Source: an uncultured Selenomonadales bacterium (lineage in GTDB: Bacteria > Bacillota > Negativicutes > Selenomonadales > Selenomonadaceae). Taken from it: a DNA stretch of 51,548 bases. Within the stretch, counting starts at the first letter, position 1. Every line of letters begins with the position of its first letter. The translations under genes and the position numbers were made by a program. The stretch spans positions 1-51,548 of the forward strand of contig CAMHCS010000019.1 of the NCBI GenBank assembly GCA_946183785.1, in the 5' to 3' direction. The notes under the pieces were generated by a model. That model did no database searches. It had not been told where the DNA came from and saw only the letters and a list, made by a program, of their open reading frames with translations. Positions 21,491-29,664 of this stretch are shown piece by piece.

Positions 21491-21868
21491 ATGAAGATAC
21501 AGGCTTTCGACCATATCGTACTGACGACGGCGAATCTTGAAAAATGCCTCGATTTCTACGCGGGGCTGCTGGGCCTTCGCGCGGAGGAAAAGGACGGGCG
21601 GTACGCGCTGTACTTCGGCGCGCAGAAAATCAACATCCATCGGAAGCCCGCGGAATTCCTGCCGGCGGCGGCCTATCCCCTGGCGGGCAGTCTCGACCTC
21701 TGCTTCGCGGCGGAGGGGGACGCGGAGGCGGCCTGCGCGGAGCTGCGCGCAAAAAACGCGCCGCTCGTATCGGAAGTGGTGATACGGCACGGCGCGCGCG
21801 GCACGATGAAAAGTATTTATCTCCGGGACCCGGACGGCAATCTCGTCGAGCTGGGATTTTACGAATAA
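21491..21868 (+). CDS. VOC (glyoxalase-like) family protein
   Basis: A 125-aa protein with the vicinal-oxygen-chelate pattern: MKIQAFDHIVLTTANLEKCLDFY at the start and YLRDPDGNLVELGFYE at the end. The His (residue 8) and the final Glu are typical metal ligands. Members include glyoxalases, dioxygenases and antibiotic-binding proteins; the substrate here is unknown. It starts 10 bp after the SNF2 stop with an AGGAGG site, so it is probably cotranscribed. Confidence 0.88.
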   Translation: MKIQAFDHIVLTTANLEKCLDFYAGLLGLRAEEKDGRYALYFGAQKINIHRKPAEFLPAAAYPLAGSLDLCFAAEGDAEAACAELRAKNAPLVSEVVIRHGARGTMKSIYLRDPDGNLVELGFYE

Positions 21869-21899
21869 TGAAAGGTATTTATAAATAAGGAGGCGCTGT

Positions 21900-23069
21900 A
21901 TGGAACGCATCATTCTTCATATCGACATGGACGCGTTCTTTGCCTCCGTGGAGCAGCGCGACCATGAGGAATATCGGGGGAAGCCCGTCATCGTTGGCGG
22001 GTTGGGGCCGCGGGGCGTCGTCTCCACCGCTTCCTACGAGGCGCGGAAATTTGGCGTCCACTCGGCGCAGGCGATGGCGATTGCGCGGCGGCGCTGCCCC
22101 GGCGCCGTATTCCTTCACCCTGATCACGCGCGATACAGTGCCGTCTCGCGGCAGATATTTTCGATTCTTTCGCGCTTTTCCCCGGTCATTGAGAAGCTGT
22201 CCATCGACGAAGGCTTTCTCGACCTTACAGGAATGGAGCGGCTGATGGACAGCCCCCGCGCCTACGGCGAGGCGATCAAGCGCGCCGTCCGTGAGGAAAC
22301 GGGACTGACTGCCTCCGTCGGCGTCGCGCCGAACAAATTCCTGGCAAAGCTCGCTTCCGATATGGAAAAGCCCGACGGCCTCGTGGTCATCCGCCCCGAG
22401 GACGCGGAGCGGGTCCTCGCGCCGCTCCCTGTCAGCCGTATCTTCGGCGTCGGGAAAAAGACCGAGGAACGACTTGCCTCCCTCGGTCTGAAAACGATTG
22501 GGCAGTTGGCTGTCGCCGACCGTCAAAAACTTGCCCGCGCGCTGGGCGACCGCATGGCGGCGCAGCTTTTATCTCTCGCACACGGCCTCGACGACCGCTC
22601 TGTGGAGCCGACGCGCGCCGTTCAATCCATCGGGCGGGAGGAAACCTTCAACGAGGATATCCGTTCCCGCGAGGAGGCTGAGCGCGTGTTGCTCTCCCTT
22701 TCGGAAGAGGTCGGCTGGCGGCTCCGCAGAGAAGGGCTTGCCGCCCGGACCGTCACGCTGAAGCTCCGCTTTGCGTCCTTTGATACCTATACGCGGCAGC
22801 AGACCTTCCCAGAGCCTGTGTCCTACGACGAGGACATTTTTGCGGCGGCACAGTCGCTTTTTCGTGCGTTTCCGCTGCCGCCGGGGCAGGGAATCCGCCT
22901 GCTCGGCGTCACCGCCGGCAACCTTTCCGCGGGCGGGGAAATCTCTCTTTTCGACGACCATGAGAAAAAGGACCGCCTTTACGACGCCATCGACAAGCTG
23001 AAGGGGAAATTCGGTGAAAACGTCCTGACTCGTGCCGCGCTGACAAAACCAAAGGAAGAGCAGGGATAG
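21900..23069 (+). CDS. dinB: DNA polymerase IV
   Basis: A 389-aa Y-family polymerase. The catalytic residues are visible: DMDAFFASVEQRD (first Asp, residue 8) and KLSIDEGFLDLT (Asp-Glu, ~103). The helix-hairpin-helix region (VSRIFGVGKKTEERLASLG) and little-finger domain follow. It copies past damaged bases at the cost of accuracy. The steric-gate aromatic (FF at 12-13) is present. AGGAGG lies before the ATG. It is third in the SNF2-VOC-dinB row. No classic LexA box is visible upstream. Confidence 0.95.
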   Translation: MERIILHIDMDAFFASVEQRDHEEYRGKPVIVGGLGPRGVVSTASYEARKFGVHSAQAMAIARRRCPGAVFLHPDHARYSAVSRQIFSILSRFSPVIEKLSIDEGFLDLTGMERLMDSPRAYGEAIKRAVREETGLTASVGVAPNKFLAKLASDMEKPDGLVVIRPEDAERVLAPLPVSRIFGVGKKTEERLASLGLKTIGQLAVADRQKLARALGDRMAAQLLSLAHGLDDRSVEPTRAVQSIGREETFNEDIRSREEAERVLLSLSEEVGWRLRREGLAARTVTLKLRFASFDTYTRQQTFPEPVSYDEDIFAAAQSLFRAFPLPPGQGIRLLGVTAGNLSAGGEISLFDDHEKKDRLYDAIDKLKGKFGENVLTRAALTKPKEEQG

Positions 23070-23078
23070 TTCCAATCA

Positions 23079-23119
23079 AAAAGCGGAAGCCGTTTCGTTT
23101 TCGGTTTCCGCTTTTTGAT
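23079..23119. terminator. bidirectional terminator between dinB and the DUF1848 gene
   Basis: TCAAAAAGCGGAAGCCG and its complement form a long stem with A-run and T-run flanks, so it can stop transcription from both converging genes. Confidence 0.85.
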
Positions 23120-23123
23120 CCTT

Positions 23124-24074
23124 TCAAAAAAGGGCTAACTGCTCTGGCTCGCTTCTTGTTTCTTTCAGGGGTTTCAGCTTCCGCTCCGTCACCTTGTCTC
23201 CCGGCTCCAGATGTCCGACCAAAAGCGGCGACGCGTCGTCGTGGCGGGCGACCCGCGCCGCCGTGCTCTCGACGCTGAAATTCGCGTAGCAGTAACGGCA
23301 GCCGTGGCGGCAGGTATTGTACGCGCCCACGTCCACGCTCTCCGCGCAGCCGCACTCCGGCCTTTGGTTCTTATCCTTCGCCGCGCGAATCTCGCGCCCC
23401 GTCAGTCGACCGATCAGCTCCGGATCGACGCAGCGCCCCTGCTCCACGCTGTAAGCCGAATAATCCCCGGCCTCGGCGCAGGCCGCAATCGGAAGCCCGT
23501 TTTCCCGCGCCGCCTTCCCGAACGCCTTTGCCAGCGCGTCCATCTCCGCCTCCTCGCAGACGCGGCCCTCTATCGCGCGAAGCCCCTTCGCGATCTTCGG
23601 GTAAAAGTCGAGGAAGCTGAACACGCATCGCCCTGCGCAGGGCGCAATCTCCCGGGCCAGCCTGCCGAAAGTCTCGATATGCCACGCCTCGTCATACGTC
23701 GGCGACAGCACTACGGGATCGTACCGCCAGACGATCCGCTCCCGTCCGATTTTCCCCGCCAGCGCCCGCAGCGTCTCCAGCCGCCGGCCGAGGGACGGCA
23801 CGTTCGGCTCCGCGTCCGGCCCGTAGGCGTTCAGCGTGAATTGGAAATAAAAGGGGAACCGCGCCCCGATCTCGTCCAGATACGGCATGAGCGGCGCAGG
23901 ATTCTTCGTCCAGAACACGACGCAGTCGATGGCCTCCGGCGAAAGCGGAATTCGGCGTACCTGCGCATGATTCATCGGATTCCGCGAAAGTACAAACCCC
24001 TCGAGCACCCGCCCCATGAACCATTCGGGGAAAAAGGCGGGAATATCCGTCCGCCGGCTTACGCTGAGAATCAT
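23124..24074 (-). CDS. DUF1848 family protein (radical-SAM-like)
   Basis: A 316-aa DUF1848 protein. Family hallmarks: MILSVSRRTDIPAFFPEWF at the start, IDCVVFWTKNPAPL, and near the C-terminus a Cys cluster (ECGCAESVDVG..NTCRHGCRYCYANF) with a CxxxCxxC arrangement that probably holds an Fe-S cluster. Reaction unknown. The first codons are duplicated at 25481-25537, beyond the ATPase gene, suggesting a rearrangement at its 5' end. Confidence 0.85.
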   Translation of the reverse strand: MILSVSRRTDIPAFFPEWFMGRVLEGFVLSRNPMNHAQVRRIPLSPEAIDCVVFWTKNPAPLMPYLDEIGARFPFYFQFTLNAYGPDAEPNVPSLGRRLETLRALAGKIGRERIVWRYDPVVLSPTYDEAWHIETFGRLAREIAPCAGRCVFSFLDFYPKIAKGLRAIEGRVCEEAEMDALAKAFGKAARENGLPIAACAEAGDYSAYSVEQGRCVDPELIGRLTGREIRAAKDKNQRPECGCAESVDVGAYNTCRHGCRYCYANFSVESTAARVARHDDASPLLVGHLEPGDKVTERKLKPLKETRSEPEQLALF

Positions 24075-24086
24075 GACGAGGCTCCT
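24055..24086. repeat. direct repeat, left copy, flanking the AAA ATPase gene
   Basis: About 31 bp around the DUF1848 start codon (ACGCTGAGAATCATGACG core) recur at 25518-25548 in the same orientation with a few differences. The two copies bracket the ATPase gene. Confidence 0.65.
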
Positions 24087-24123
24087 TTCAATGCAATAGG
24101 CAGCAAATTTAAATCTATCTTAG

Positions 24124-24164
24124 TTGACAAGGGGCAAAACTTCGACTAAAATAAAGTCGACTTT
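24124..24164 (+). promoter_or_regulatory. sigma-70-type promoter with palindrome at the start site
   Basis: TTGACA (24124-24129), a 17-bp spacer and TAAAAT (24147-24152). A perfect 12-bp palindrome AAAGTCGACTTT (24153-24164) covers the likely transcription start, a possible repressor site for the ATPase gene. Confidence 0.7.
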
Positions 24165-24185
24165 AGATTGGTCGAGGTGTTTGTC

Positions 24186-25412
24186 TTGGAGTATATCCGT
24201 CGCGAATTGGAACGAAAATTCCTGCGCATGAGCGCCGCTTTCAAAGCCGTCATGGTCACCGGCGCCCGACAGGTGGGAAAGTCCACCATGCTTCGCCGCT
24301 TGGCCGAAGGGGAGCAGCGAACCTATGTCTCGATGGACAATGTTCGCGACCGGGAACTTGCCCGAACCGATCCCGGCCTTTTTTTCCAGATGTACCGTCC
24401 ACCCATCCTGATTGACGAGATTCAAAAAGCGCCGGAGCTTTTCGAGCCGATCAAGGTCATCTGCGACAACACGGAAGAACGTGGGCTATTTTGGCTGACG
24501 GGTTCCGAAAGCCGGAAAATGACGAGGCAGGCGGGAGACTCCCTTGCGGGCCGCATCTGTATCTTAAAGCTGTTCAGTCTCTCCATGCGCGAGATGGCAG
24601 GCGTATTTCCTGAAGCGCCGCTCGATTTTTCTTTTCCGGCGCTCTTTGAAAGAGCCCGTTTGTTTCCCCTAAATAACATCGTCACGGTGTTCTCGCACAT
24701 TTGGCGCGGCGGCATGCCCGAGATCATGCAGCTCGACGACGAGCAGTCCGCGGAATATTGGAACTCGTACATTGAAACCTATCTGATGCGCGACGCCGTG
24801 GACGACAACGGGATTGTCGACACCGCGGGATTCCGAAAATTCCTGCGCGCTTCCGCCGCATTCTGCGGGCGACTTCTGAACTACAGCGACCTTGCCGCAG
24901 CCTCCGGCGTCTCGGGCGTGACCGCGAAAGAATGGATGAAAGTGCTTCAGACAATGGGAATCATCTTTTTGCTGGAGCCGTATTCCGGGAACGAGCTGAA
25001 ACGGCTTGTCAAAACGCCAAAGCTCTATTTCTGCGACACCGGCCTGTGCGCCTATCTTTCCTCATGGACCAGCCGCGACGCGTTGATGAACGGAGCGGTC
25101 TCCGGCCATTTCTTTGAAAACTGCGCCGTGGGCGAGTTCTTGCGGACGTTCTCCTGCGGCGAAAAGAAAACGGCGACGTCGTTTTACCGGGACAAGGAAA
25201 AGCGGGAAATCGACATTGTAATCGAGCAGGATGGCGTCCTTCACCCGATCGAGATCAAGAAAACTTCGGCGCCGGATCGTCACGCCCTCAAAAGCTTTGA
25301 CGTCCTCAAAAAAACGGGACTTCCTGTCGGAGCGGGCGGCGTCGTCTGCATGGCGGACAAGCCCTGTCCGATTGACGATTTGAACAGCATGATACCGGTG
25401 AATTTGATTTGA
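24186..25412 (+). CDS. AAA ATPase with DUF4143 domain
   Basis: A 408-aa protein. N-terminal AAA module with Walker A GARQVGKST (~residue 27) and Walker B-like ILIDEIQKAPELF (~75), then the DUF4143 C-terminal domain (KTPKLYFCDTGLCAYLSSW, later FYRDKEKREIDIVIEQDG and HPIEIKKTSAPD), which resembles a PD-(D/E)XK nuclease fold. Physiological role unknown; many genomes carry several scattered copies. I chose the TTG at 24186 (GAGGTG site) because the upstream TTG at 24168 would sit about 9 nt from the transcription start. It has its own promoter and terminator. Confidence 0.88.
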   Translation: MEYIRRELERKFLRMSAAFKAVMVTGARQVGKSTMLRRLAEGEQRTYVSMDNVRDRELARTDPGLFFQMYRPPILIDEIQKAPELFEPIKVICDNTEERGLFWLTGSESRKMTRQAGDSLAGRICILKLFSLSMREMAGVFPEAPLDFSFPALFERARLFPLNNIVTVFSHIWRGGMPEIMQLDDEQSAEYWNSYIETYLMRDAVDDNGIVDTAGFRKFLRASAAFCGRLLNYSDLAAASGVSGVTAKEWMKVLQTMGIIFLLEPYSGNELKRLVKTPKLYFCDTGLCAYLSSWTSRDALMNGAVSGHFFENCAVGEFLRTFSCGEKKTATSFYRDKEKREIDIVIEQDGVLHPIEIKKTSAPDRHALKSFDVLKKTGLPVGAGGVVCMADKPCPIDDLNSMIPVNLI

Positions 25413-25453
25413 CGACGTCGCGCCCCTTTATCATTGAAAAGGAACACAAAGCC

Positions 25454-25487
25454 AAAGCACTTTGCGATTGCAAGGTGCTTTTATTTT
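25454..25487 (+). terminator. terminator of the ATPase gene
   Basis: AAAGCACTTTGCGATTGCAAGGTGCTTTTATTTT forms a stem of about 11 bp with a T-rich tail, 42 bp after the ATPase stop. Confidence 0.8.
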
Positions 25488-25537
25488 CCTCTCAAACGAA
25501 GTTTCCGCGCAGCCTTCCGGCTCACGCTGAGAATCAT
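25481..25537 (-). pseudogene. 5' fragment of a DUF1848 gene
   Basis: An 18-codon ORF starting MILSVSRK matches the first seven residues of the intact DUF1848 protein, then diverges and stops. A GGAGCC segment precedes the ATG as in the intact copy. It is immediately downstream of the P1-peptidase stop, suggesting that DUF1848 once followed that gene directly. Confidence 0.6.
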
Positions 25538-25548
25538 GACGGGCTCCT
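25518..25548. repeat. direct repeat, right copy, flanking the AAA ATPase gene
   Basis: Near copy of 24055-24086 (CACGCTGAGAATCATGAC core). Confidence 0.65.
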
Positions 25549-26081
25549 CAGCGCGCGGGCAGGGTCAGACAGTGGGACAAATATTCCGCGTCCTCCATCT
25601 TCGACGAAACGATCGCGTCCTCGATTGCCTTCGCCATGACCTCCGCCGCCAGCGTTCCCACCATATTCACGTCCGCTGCCACCGGCGTCCCGCAGGAAGC
25701 CGCGTACACCGAATCCCCGTCCGCCAGCGTTCCTCCAGGCTTGATGGCGCGGGCGTAAGCGGCCAGCCCGTATGCGCTGCCGCCGGAAAGCACGATGGCG
25801 TGAATCCCGATATCCTCCTTCGTCGGGTCCAGCACCGGCGTCTCCCGGGACGCGGGCCCGCCGCCCCGGATATCCACGCCGGTCTTGGCTCCGTCGGGAA
25901 AACAAAGCACCGTCACCCCCGTCAGCCCGGCGTCGTCCTGCGCGTTCCCCACGCGAACGCCGTCCAGCGCGGAAAAAGGAATCTCCCGCGATCCGGCGGC
26001 GGAAACGAACGCCCAGCCGCCGAACACACAAAGGGACGCCATGCCGAGAACGGCGGTGCGGAATACTGTTTTGAGCTTCAT
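25548..26081 (-). CDS. P1-family (DmpA-like) peptidase, internally deleted, exported
   Basis: A 177-aa protein with a signal peptide (MKLKTVFRTAVLGMASLCVFGG..AFVSAA). Residues 40-100 match the N-terminal half of P1-family peptidases (VRVGNAQDDAGLTGVTVLCFPDGA; HAIVLSGGSAYGLAA). From about residue 108 it continues with the family's C-terminal part (AIKPGGTLADGDSVYA, DVNMVGTLAAEVMAKAIEDAI). Normal members are about 330-370 aa, so roughly 150 central residues, including the self-cleaving nucleophile, are missing. The frame is intact but peptidase activity is unlikely. Confidence 0.72.
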   Translation of the reverse strand: MKLKTVFRTAVLGMASLCVFGGWAFVSAAGSREIPFSALDGVRVGNAQDDAGLTGVTVLCFPDGAKTGVDIRGGGPASRETPVLDPTKEDIGIHAIVLSGGSAYGLAAYARAIKPGGTLADGDSVYAASCGTPVAADVNMVGTLAAEVMAKAIEDAIVSSKMEDAEYLSHCLTLPAR

Positions 26082-26227
26082 GGTGAATACCTCGCCTTCC
26101 TGTTATTATCGTGCCGGGGCTTTGCATAGAGCGGCAGCGGCCCCGCAGATCAGAGTTCCGTTTTCTGTGTTTGATGGAAAAAGCATACTTGAAATCCCTC
26201 AAGTCCTGTGTCAACTTATTTTAAATG

Positions 26228-27076
26228 TTACCGATTTTTGGGCAAAGGCTGTTTCGCGGCGTATTCCAGGAGCGGCGCGAGGTCGAAGACGCAGCTGTTC
26301 GCCGCGTCGCCTTCGGCCTGGATGTTTAGGCGCTCCTTGGAGGCGTATTTCACATAGAGGTAATAGCCGGGGCGATGGACGTTGTTTTTCTTGTGGTAGC
26401 CGTTGTACCGGATGACGCCCTGATCCTCCAAGAGCTGCGCCAGTCCGGCGACGTATTCCTCGCTGACTTCCTGGTTGAAGTCCATGGCGACGTAGGAGTC
26501 GCCCATGATGCGGAAGCTCATTTTGTACGTTCCGTCCTGCTGCTCGATCTCCCAGCTGTAATGTCCGCTCTGCCATTCGTCGGGCAGGCCGTAGGAGCCG
26601 CCGTAGTTTCGGAAGACAAGGGAGAACTGCCGGATTTCCTTTGATTCGATGGTTTTCGGCGCGTCCTTGGAGAGGTCCTGAATCTCCAACTCTTTCGCCA
26701 TCATATCCTCCCGCACGAAGCGGTATCGGTGCGGATCGGTGTCGAAGACGATTTCCGACGCTTCCAGGCTGCCGTCGTCGCGCACGCGAATCTCGGTCAT
26801 CATGCCGAAGTCGTGCAGGTTCTTGTCCCGGTTGACCAGATACGTCGTCTCGTCCGAAGTCTGCACCCGGAATTGGAAGGTTTCCGACCATTTCCCATAC
26901 GTCACGGTGAATTGGTCTCCGGAGATGTCCAGTGTCGTCTTGCTGTTCACGTCCACCCAGTGCCCCTCTAATTCGCCGGCTTTTCCGGCGCTGCTCGCGC
27001 ACCCGAGGCAGAGGAGCATCAGCGCCAGCAATACTACGGCAACATATCCCATTCGTTTCATCGCTCCCTTTTGCAT
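26228..27076 (-). CDS. lipoprotein of unknown function
   Basis: A 282-aa protein with a lipoprotein signal (hydrophobic helix then LCLGC), so it is probably anchored by a lipidated Cys. The mature part is beta-rich (GHWVDVNSKTTLDISGDQF, FRVQTSDETTYLVNRDKN), like lipocalin-style or YxeA-like exported proteins that compare observed and expected ligand states, but no family is certain. Start at 27076 (MQKGAMKRMGY) has a GAGGGGG site; the later Met has too short a spacing. Confidence 0.75.
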   Translation of the reverse strand: MQKGAMKRMGYVAVVLLALMLLCLGCASSAGKAGELEGHWVDVNSKTTLDISGDQFTVTYGKWSETFQFRVQTSDETTYLVNRDKNLHDFGMMTEIRVRDDGSLEASEIVFDTDPHRYRFVREDMMAKELEIQDLSKDAPKTIESKEIRQFSLVFRNYGGSYGLPDEWQSGHYSWEIEQQDGTYKMSFRIMGDSYVAMDFNQEVSEEYVAGLAQLLEDQGVIRYNGYHKKNNVHRPGYYLYVKYASKERLNIQAEGDAANSCVFDLAPLLEYAAKQPLPKNR

Positions 27077-27177
27077 CCGAATCCCCCTCTTTTCCGTGAG
27101 TAGAAACAAAAATCGAGAACGAAATGCAGCTTTGTAAAACACTTCGCCCGTTTATCATAACATAAACCGGGACAAAC

Positions 27178-27213
27178 GAAAACTCCCGCGAAGTCTGCGG
27201 GAGTTTCTTTTCC
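27178..27213 (-). terminator. terminator after the DnaA-like small gene
   Basis: GAAACTCCCGCAGACTTCGCGGGAGTTTTC on the minus strand: a perfect 8-bp stem and T-rich tail, 20 bp after the stop at 27233. The other strand also ends in a T run, so it may work both ways. Confidence 0.8.
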
Positions 27214-27232
27214 ATTCGTTTTTAGGTTTGTC

Positions 27233-27535
27233 TCAGCCCACCACGCGCACGTATTTGACGCCGAAGGCTTCCTTCAGCGCGCCGATGCAGTCGCGCTCGA
27301 TGAAGGAGCGGTGCATGGCGTTGGTGACGATCAGGAGGGCTTCGCCGCTCTTCGAGAGGTTTTCCACCTTTGCGAAGCTGCGGTCAAAGACTTCCTTCGG
27401 CAGGAGCTCGCGGAGCTTGGCGAGGCAGCCGCTGAGGGCGGGCTTTTCCTCGGCGATGCGCTCCTCCAGCGGGCGCATGACCTCGGCGGAGAGGGTGTTG
27501 TCCATTCCCCATTCGTGTTTCGTTTCGGCGTACAT
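27233..27535 (-). CDS. orphan DnaA domain I-like protein
   Basis: A 100-aa protein. Residues 35-100 follow the pattern of the N-terminal DnaA domain: LRELLPKEVFDRSFAKV, then GEALLIVTNAMHRSFIERD, then ALKEAFGVKYVRVV. In DnaA this domain binds DnaA partners and helicase but not DNA. A free copy could bind such partners or DnaA itself. The assignment is by pattern. It has its own terminator and a GGAGGAATC site. Confidence 0.5.
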   Translation of the reverse strand: MYAETKHEWGMDNTLSAEVMRPLEERIAEEKPALSGCLAKLRELLPKEVFDRSFAKVENLSKSGEALLIVTNAMHRSFIERDCIGALKEAFGVKYVRVVG

Positions 27536-27566
27536 AAGCGATTCCTCCTTATTAATGAATCTTCGG

Positions 27567-27587
27567 AAGGAAGCACTGATTCCTTGG
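27567..27587. repeat. remnant of the palindromic repeat family
   Basis: AAGGAAGCACTGATTCCTTGG joins the left end of the 167-bp repeat (AAGGAAGCACTGATT) directly to its right-end CCTT. It looks like a near-complete internal deletion of one copy. Confidence 0.45.
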
Positions 27588-27675
27588 CCGGAGCCCCGGC
27601 AAATGAATCAATGCTCTCTATGTTCATAGTATATCACAGGAGAGAGGATTCGCGCCACAAAAACATTTGTGCAGT

Positions 27676-27722
27676 AAAGAAAAGCTCCCGCACGGCATGG
27701 CGCCCTGCGGGAACTCTGTTTT
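27676..27722 (-). terminator. terminator of the exported-protein gene
   Basis: On the minus strand GAGTTCCCGCAGGGCGCC is followed by GGCATGGCGCCCTGCGGG-type complement and a TTTTCTTT tail. Lies 4 bp after the stop at 27726. Confidence 0.8.
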
Positions 27723-27725
27723 TCC

Positions 27726-28649
27726 TTATTTGTTTTGCTGCGCGGCCAGCGCGTCGTACCATTCCTGCATGGCGACGCTGGCTCTTGTGGAGCCGTAGAA
27801 GAAGATCGCTTTGTAGAGCGTTTCCGTGCCGTCCGGCCGCACTTCGCGGACGTAGTTTTCATGGTCTTTCAGTTTGAAGAAGTCGTAGCGGAGCCCTTCG
27901 TCGGGGAAGGCCAGCACGACGTATTCCCCGTCCGGCGTCTCGGCGTCGGTTCTCTCATAGACCGCGTTCTGCAGCAGCAGCTCCGCGTATGGCGCGGCGT
28001 CGAAGTTTTCCGGCTCGATGGGGCCGTACTGCGTGGTGCTGACGGTATAGCGCACGCCCGGTTTGTAGGCGGCGCGGGCGATGGCGATGCTGACCTCGCT
28101 GTTGTCGTACGCCGCTGTCTCCAGGCGGTTTTCCCGGATGAAGTCGGTCCGCACCGAGCTCCACGCCCATTCGTTGAGCCTGGACCACTGCGCCTGATCC
28201 CGTTTCATGGCCTCGTTGTTCTCGCGCATATAGCGGACGTCCGTGGGATGATAGTAAACGTAGCATTGGCCGTTCGCGTCCCGGGCGAAAATCTCCGCGC
28301 CGGACATATCTCCGCACAAAAGCTCGCGGCGCCGTCCTTCGTCCACGCGCCCGATGCTGAAAATCCATCCCGCGCCGCGCGTGTTGTAGGAAAGATGCTT
28401 GGCCGCGTCGATGGACGCTTTTTCCGAAACCCGGAACAGCACGCCGCCGATCCGGTCTTTCTCGATCTCCGCTGTTAGCAGCTTGTCGTACGCCTCGGGA
28501 ATCAAGAGCGTCATGTCGCCGTTTTTGTATTGCTGCTGATCCGTCTGCGCGTAAGCGCACGTCATGCCGGCGTCCGGTCCGTTCCCCGCCGGGAGGAGGG
28601 CCGCCAATGCCGCGAACGCGGCGGAAATAGCCAGCTTCTTTTTGTCCAT
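27726..28649 (-). CDS. exported protein of unknown function
   Basis: A 307-aa secreted protein with a signal peptide (MDKKKLAISAAFAALAALLP..) and a likely cleavage after AYA. The mature part has PTDVRYMRENNEAM and SSVRTDFIRENRL segments and an alpha/beta pattern; no motif I can name. ATG at 28649 follows AAAGGAGG; an upstream TTG would be too close to the site. The repeat element at 28665 lies right at its 5' side. Confidence 0.75.
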   Translation of the reverse strand: MDKKKLAISAAFAALAALLPAGNGPDAGMTCAYAQTDQQQYKNGDMTLLIPEAYDKLLTAEIEKDRIGGVLFRVSEKASIDAAKHLSYNTRGAGWIFSIGRVDEGRRRELLCGDMSGAEIFARDANGQCYVYYHPTDVRYMRENNEAMKRDQAQWSRLNEWAWSSVRTDFIRENRLETAAYDNSEVSIAIARAAYKPGVRYTVSTTQYGPIEPENFDAAPYAELLLQNAVYERTDAETPDGEYVVLAFPDEGLRYDFFKLKDHENYVREVRPDGTETLYKAIFFYGSTRASVAMQEWYDALAAQQNK

Positions 28650-28664
28650 TTGCAACGCCTCCTT

Positions 28665-28832
28665 TTAAGGAACCACTGAACAAGTCCCGCCGCGCCCCTA
28701 CCGGGTCTTTTTCCGACTGGCGTTGTCAAAGTCCTCTCGACGTAGCGATGCTACGCCTTCGAGTCCTTTTCCTAGCCATTCGAAAAAATCCCTCGGCAGG
28801 GTCACGACTTGACTTATTCAGTGATTCCTTAA
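28665..28832. repeat. palindromic repeat element, copy A (inverted)
   Basis: A 168-bp imperfect palindrome with ends TTAAGGAACCACTGA and TCAGTGATTCCTTAA and a central GTAGCGATGCTAC hairpin. Its arms differ from those of the other copies but still pair. Compared with copies B-E it is reversed (TCTTTTTCCGACTGG on the left, AAAAAATCCCTCG on the right). Confidence 0.85.
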
Positions 28833-29001
28833 AAACTGTTTCGCCCTGCACAGGAAAATCTATCCTGCGTGAAAAGCAAAAATGTATTTCTTCACAGTTC
28901 TTCTGCCGATATGATACCATACGGGAATATATCTTGCCAGTGCGCGGGGTTTATTCCAAATGTCGCTGGTTGATAATATCGCCTGCACAATTGTCGAAAA
29001 G

Positions 29002-29033
29002 AAAAAACTCCCGGGTTTTGCCCGGGAGTTTTT
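29002..29033 (-). terminator. terminator of the HU gene
   Basis: AAAAACTCCCGGGCAAAACCCGGGAG, a perfect 9-bp stem with T tails on both sides, 9 bp after the HU stop. Confidence 0.85.
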
Positions 29034-29041
29034 GCGTTGGA

Positions 29042-29341
29042 TTATTTTTTCTTCTTGGCAGCTTTCTTGCCGTTGACAAATTCCTTGAAAGCAGCGCTGG
29101 CCTTGAATACCGGAAGCTTCGTGGCCGGGATCTGGATCTCCTTGCCAGTCTGCGGGTTGCGGCCCTTGCGAGCGGCGCGCTTCGAAATCTTGAAAGCGCC
29201 GAACTGCAGGAATGTGACGGAATCGCCGTCCTTCAGAGCCTTGCGGATGGTCTCGAGGGACGCGCCGATAACCGCGTCAACAGCCTTCTGGGTCATACCG
29301 GACTTCTGGGCAACCGTCTTGATAAAATCTGCCTTCTTCAA
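29042..29341 (-). CDS. hup: HU-family DNA-binding protein
   Basis: A 99-aa histone-like HU. The family core is clear: ADFIKTVAQKSGMTQKAVDAV, then FGAFKISKRAARKGRNPQTG, where the basic beta arm grips DNA, ending with a Lys-rich tail (GKKAAKKKK). It compacts and bends the chromosome. I chose the TTG at 29341, which follows GAGGGG; the longer frame lacks a ribosome site. Confidence 0.93.
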   Translation of the reverse strand: MKKADFIKTVAQKSGMTQKAVDAVIGASLETIRKALKDGDSVTFLQFGAFKISKRAARKGRNPQTGKEIQIPATKLPVFKASAAFKEFVNGKKAAKKKK

Positions 29342-29392
29342 AAAAATCCCCTCTTTCTGTTTATCTGAGCGTACTATTCGCCCTTCACGGCA

Positions 29393-29420
29393 ATTATAGC
29401 ACAATGAATCCCAATGTAAA
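29393..29420 (-). promoter_or_regulatory. HU promoter
   Basis: Minus-strand TTTACA (29415-29420), a 16-bp spacer and TATAAT (29393-29398). The rest of the gap to 29600 is AT-rich and shows no gene. Confidence 0.6.
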
Positions 29421-29598
29421 TAGGGAAATAAAAAAAAAATTAACTTTTTTTGGAGATTTTATGCGGATTTTGATATTTTTTACAAAATTTAGGGCTGATT
29501 TTGTGCTGTTTCTGGACACAATTTTCGATCGCACCCTTGATATTTCGGTCTAAAGCTCCTGCTGCTGCGGCGTTTTTACGCGTCTTGTCGCCTTGCAA

Positions 29599-29638
29599 GA
29601 AAAATCCCAAAGCCGTCGTACAACAGCTTCGGGATTTT
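29599..29638 (-). terminator. terminator of the chemotaxis receptor gene
   Basis: AAAATCCCGAAGCTGTTGTACGACGGCTTTGGGATTTTTC on the minus strand, 27 bp after the stop at 29665. Confidence 0.8.
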
Positions 29639-29664
29639 GAGCGCTTTTAGAGTCGATAGCGGTA

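Noticed and set aside
21869..21899. LexA box before dinB
   Set aside because: No CGAAC-N4-GTTCG-like sequence in the short gap; dinB is probably transcribed with the SNF2 gene.
24168..24185. TTG at 24168 as the ATPase start
   Set aside because: It lies about 9 nt from the predicted transcription start with no ribosome site; the TTG at 24186 has GAGGTG.
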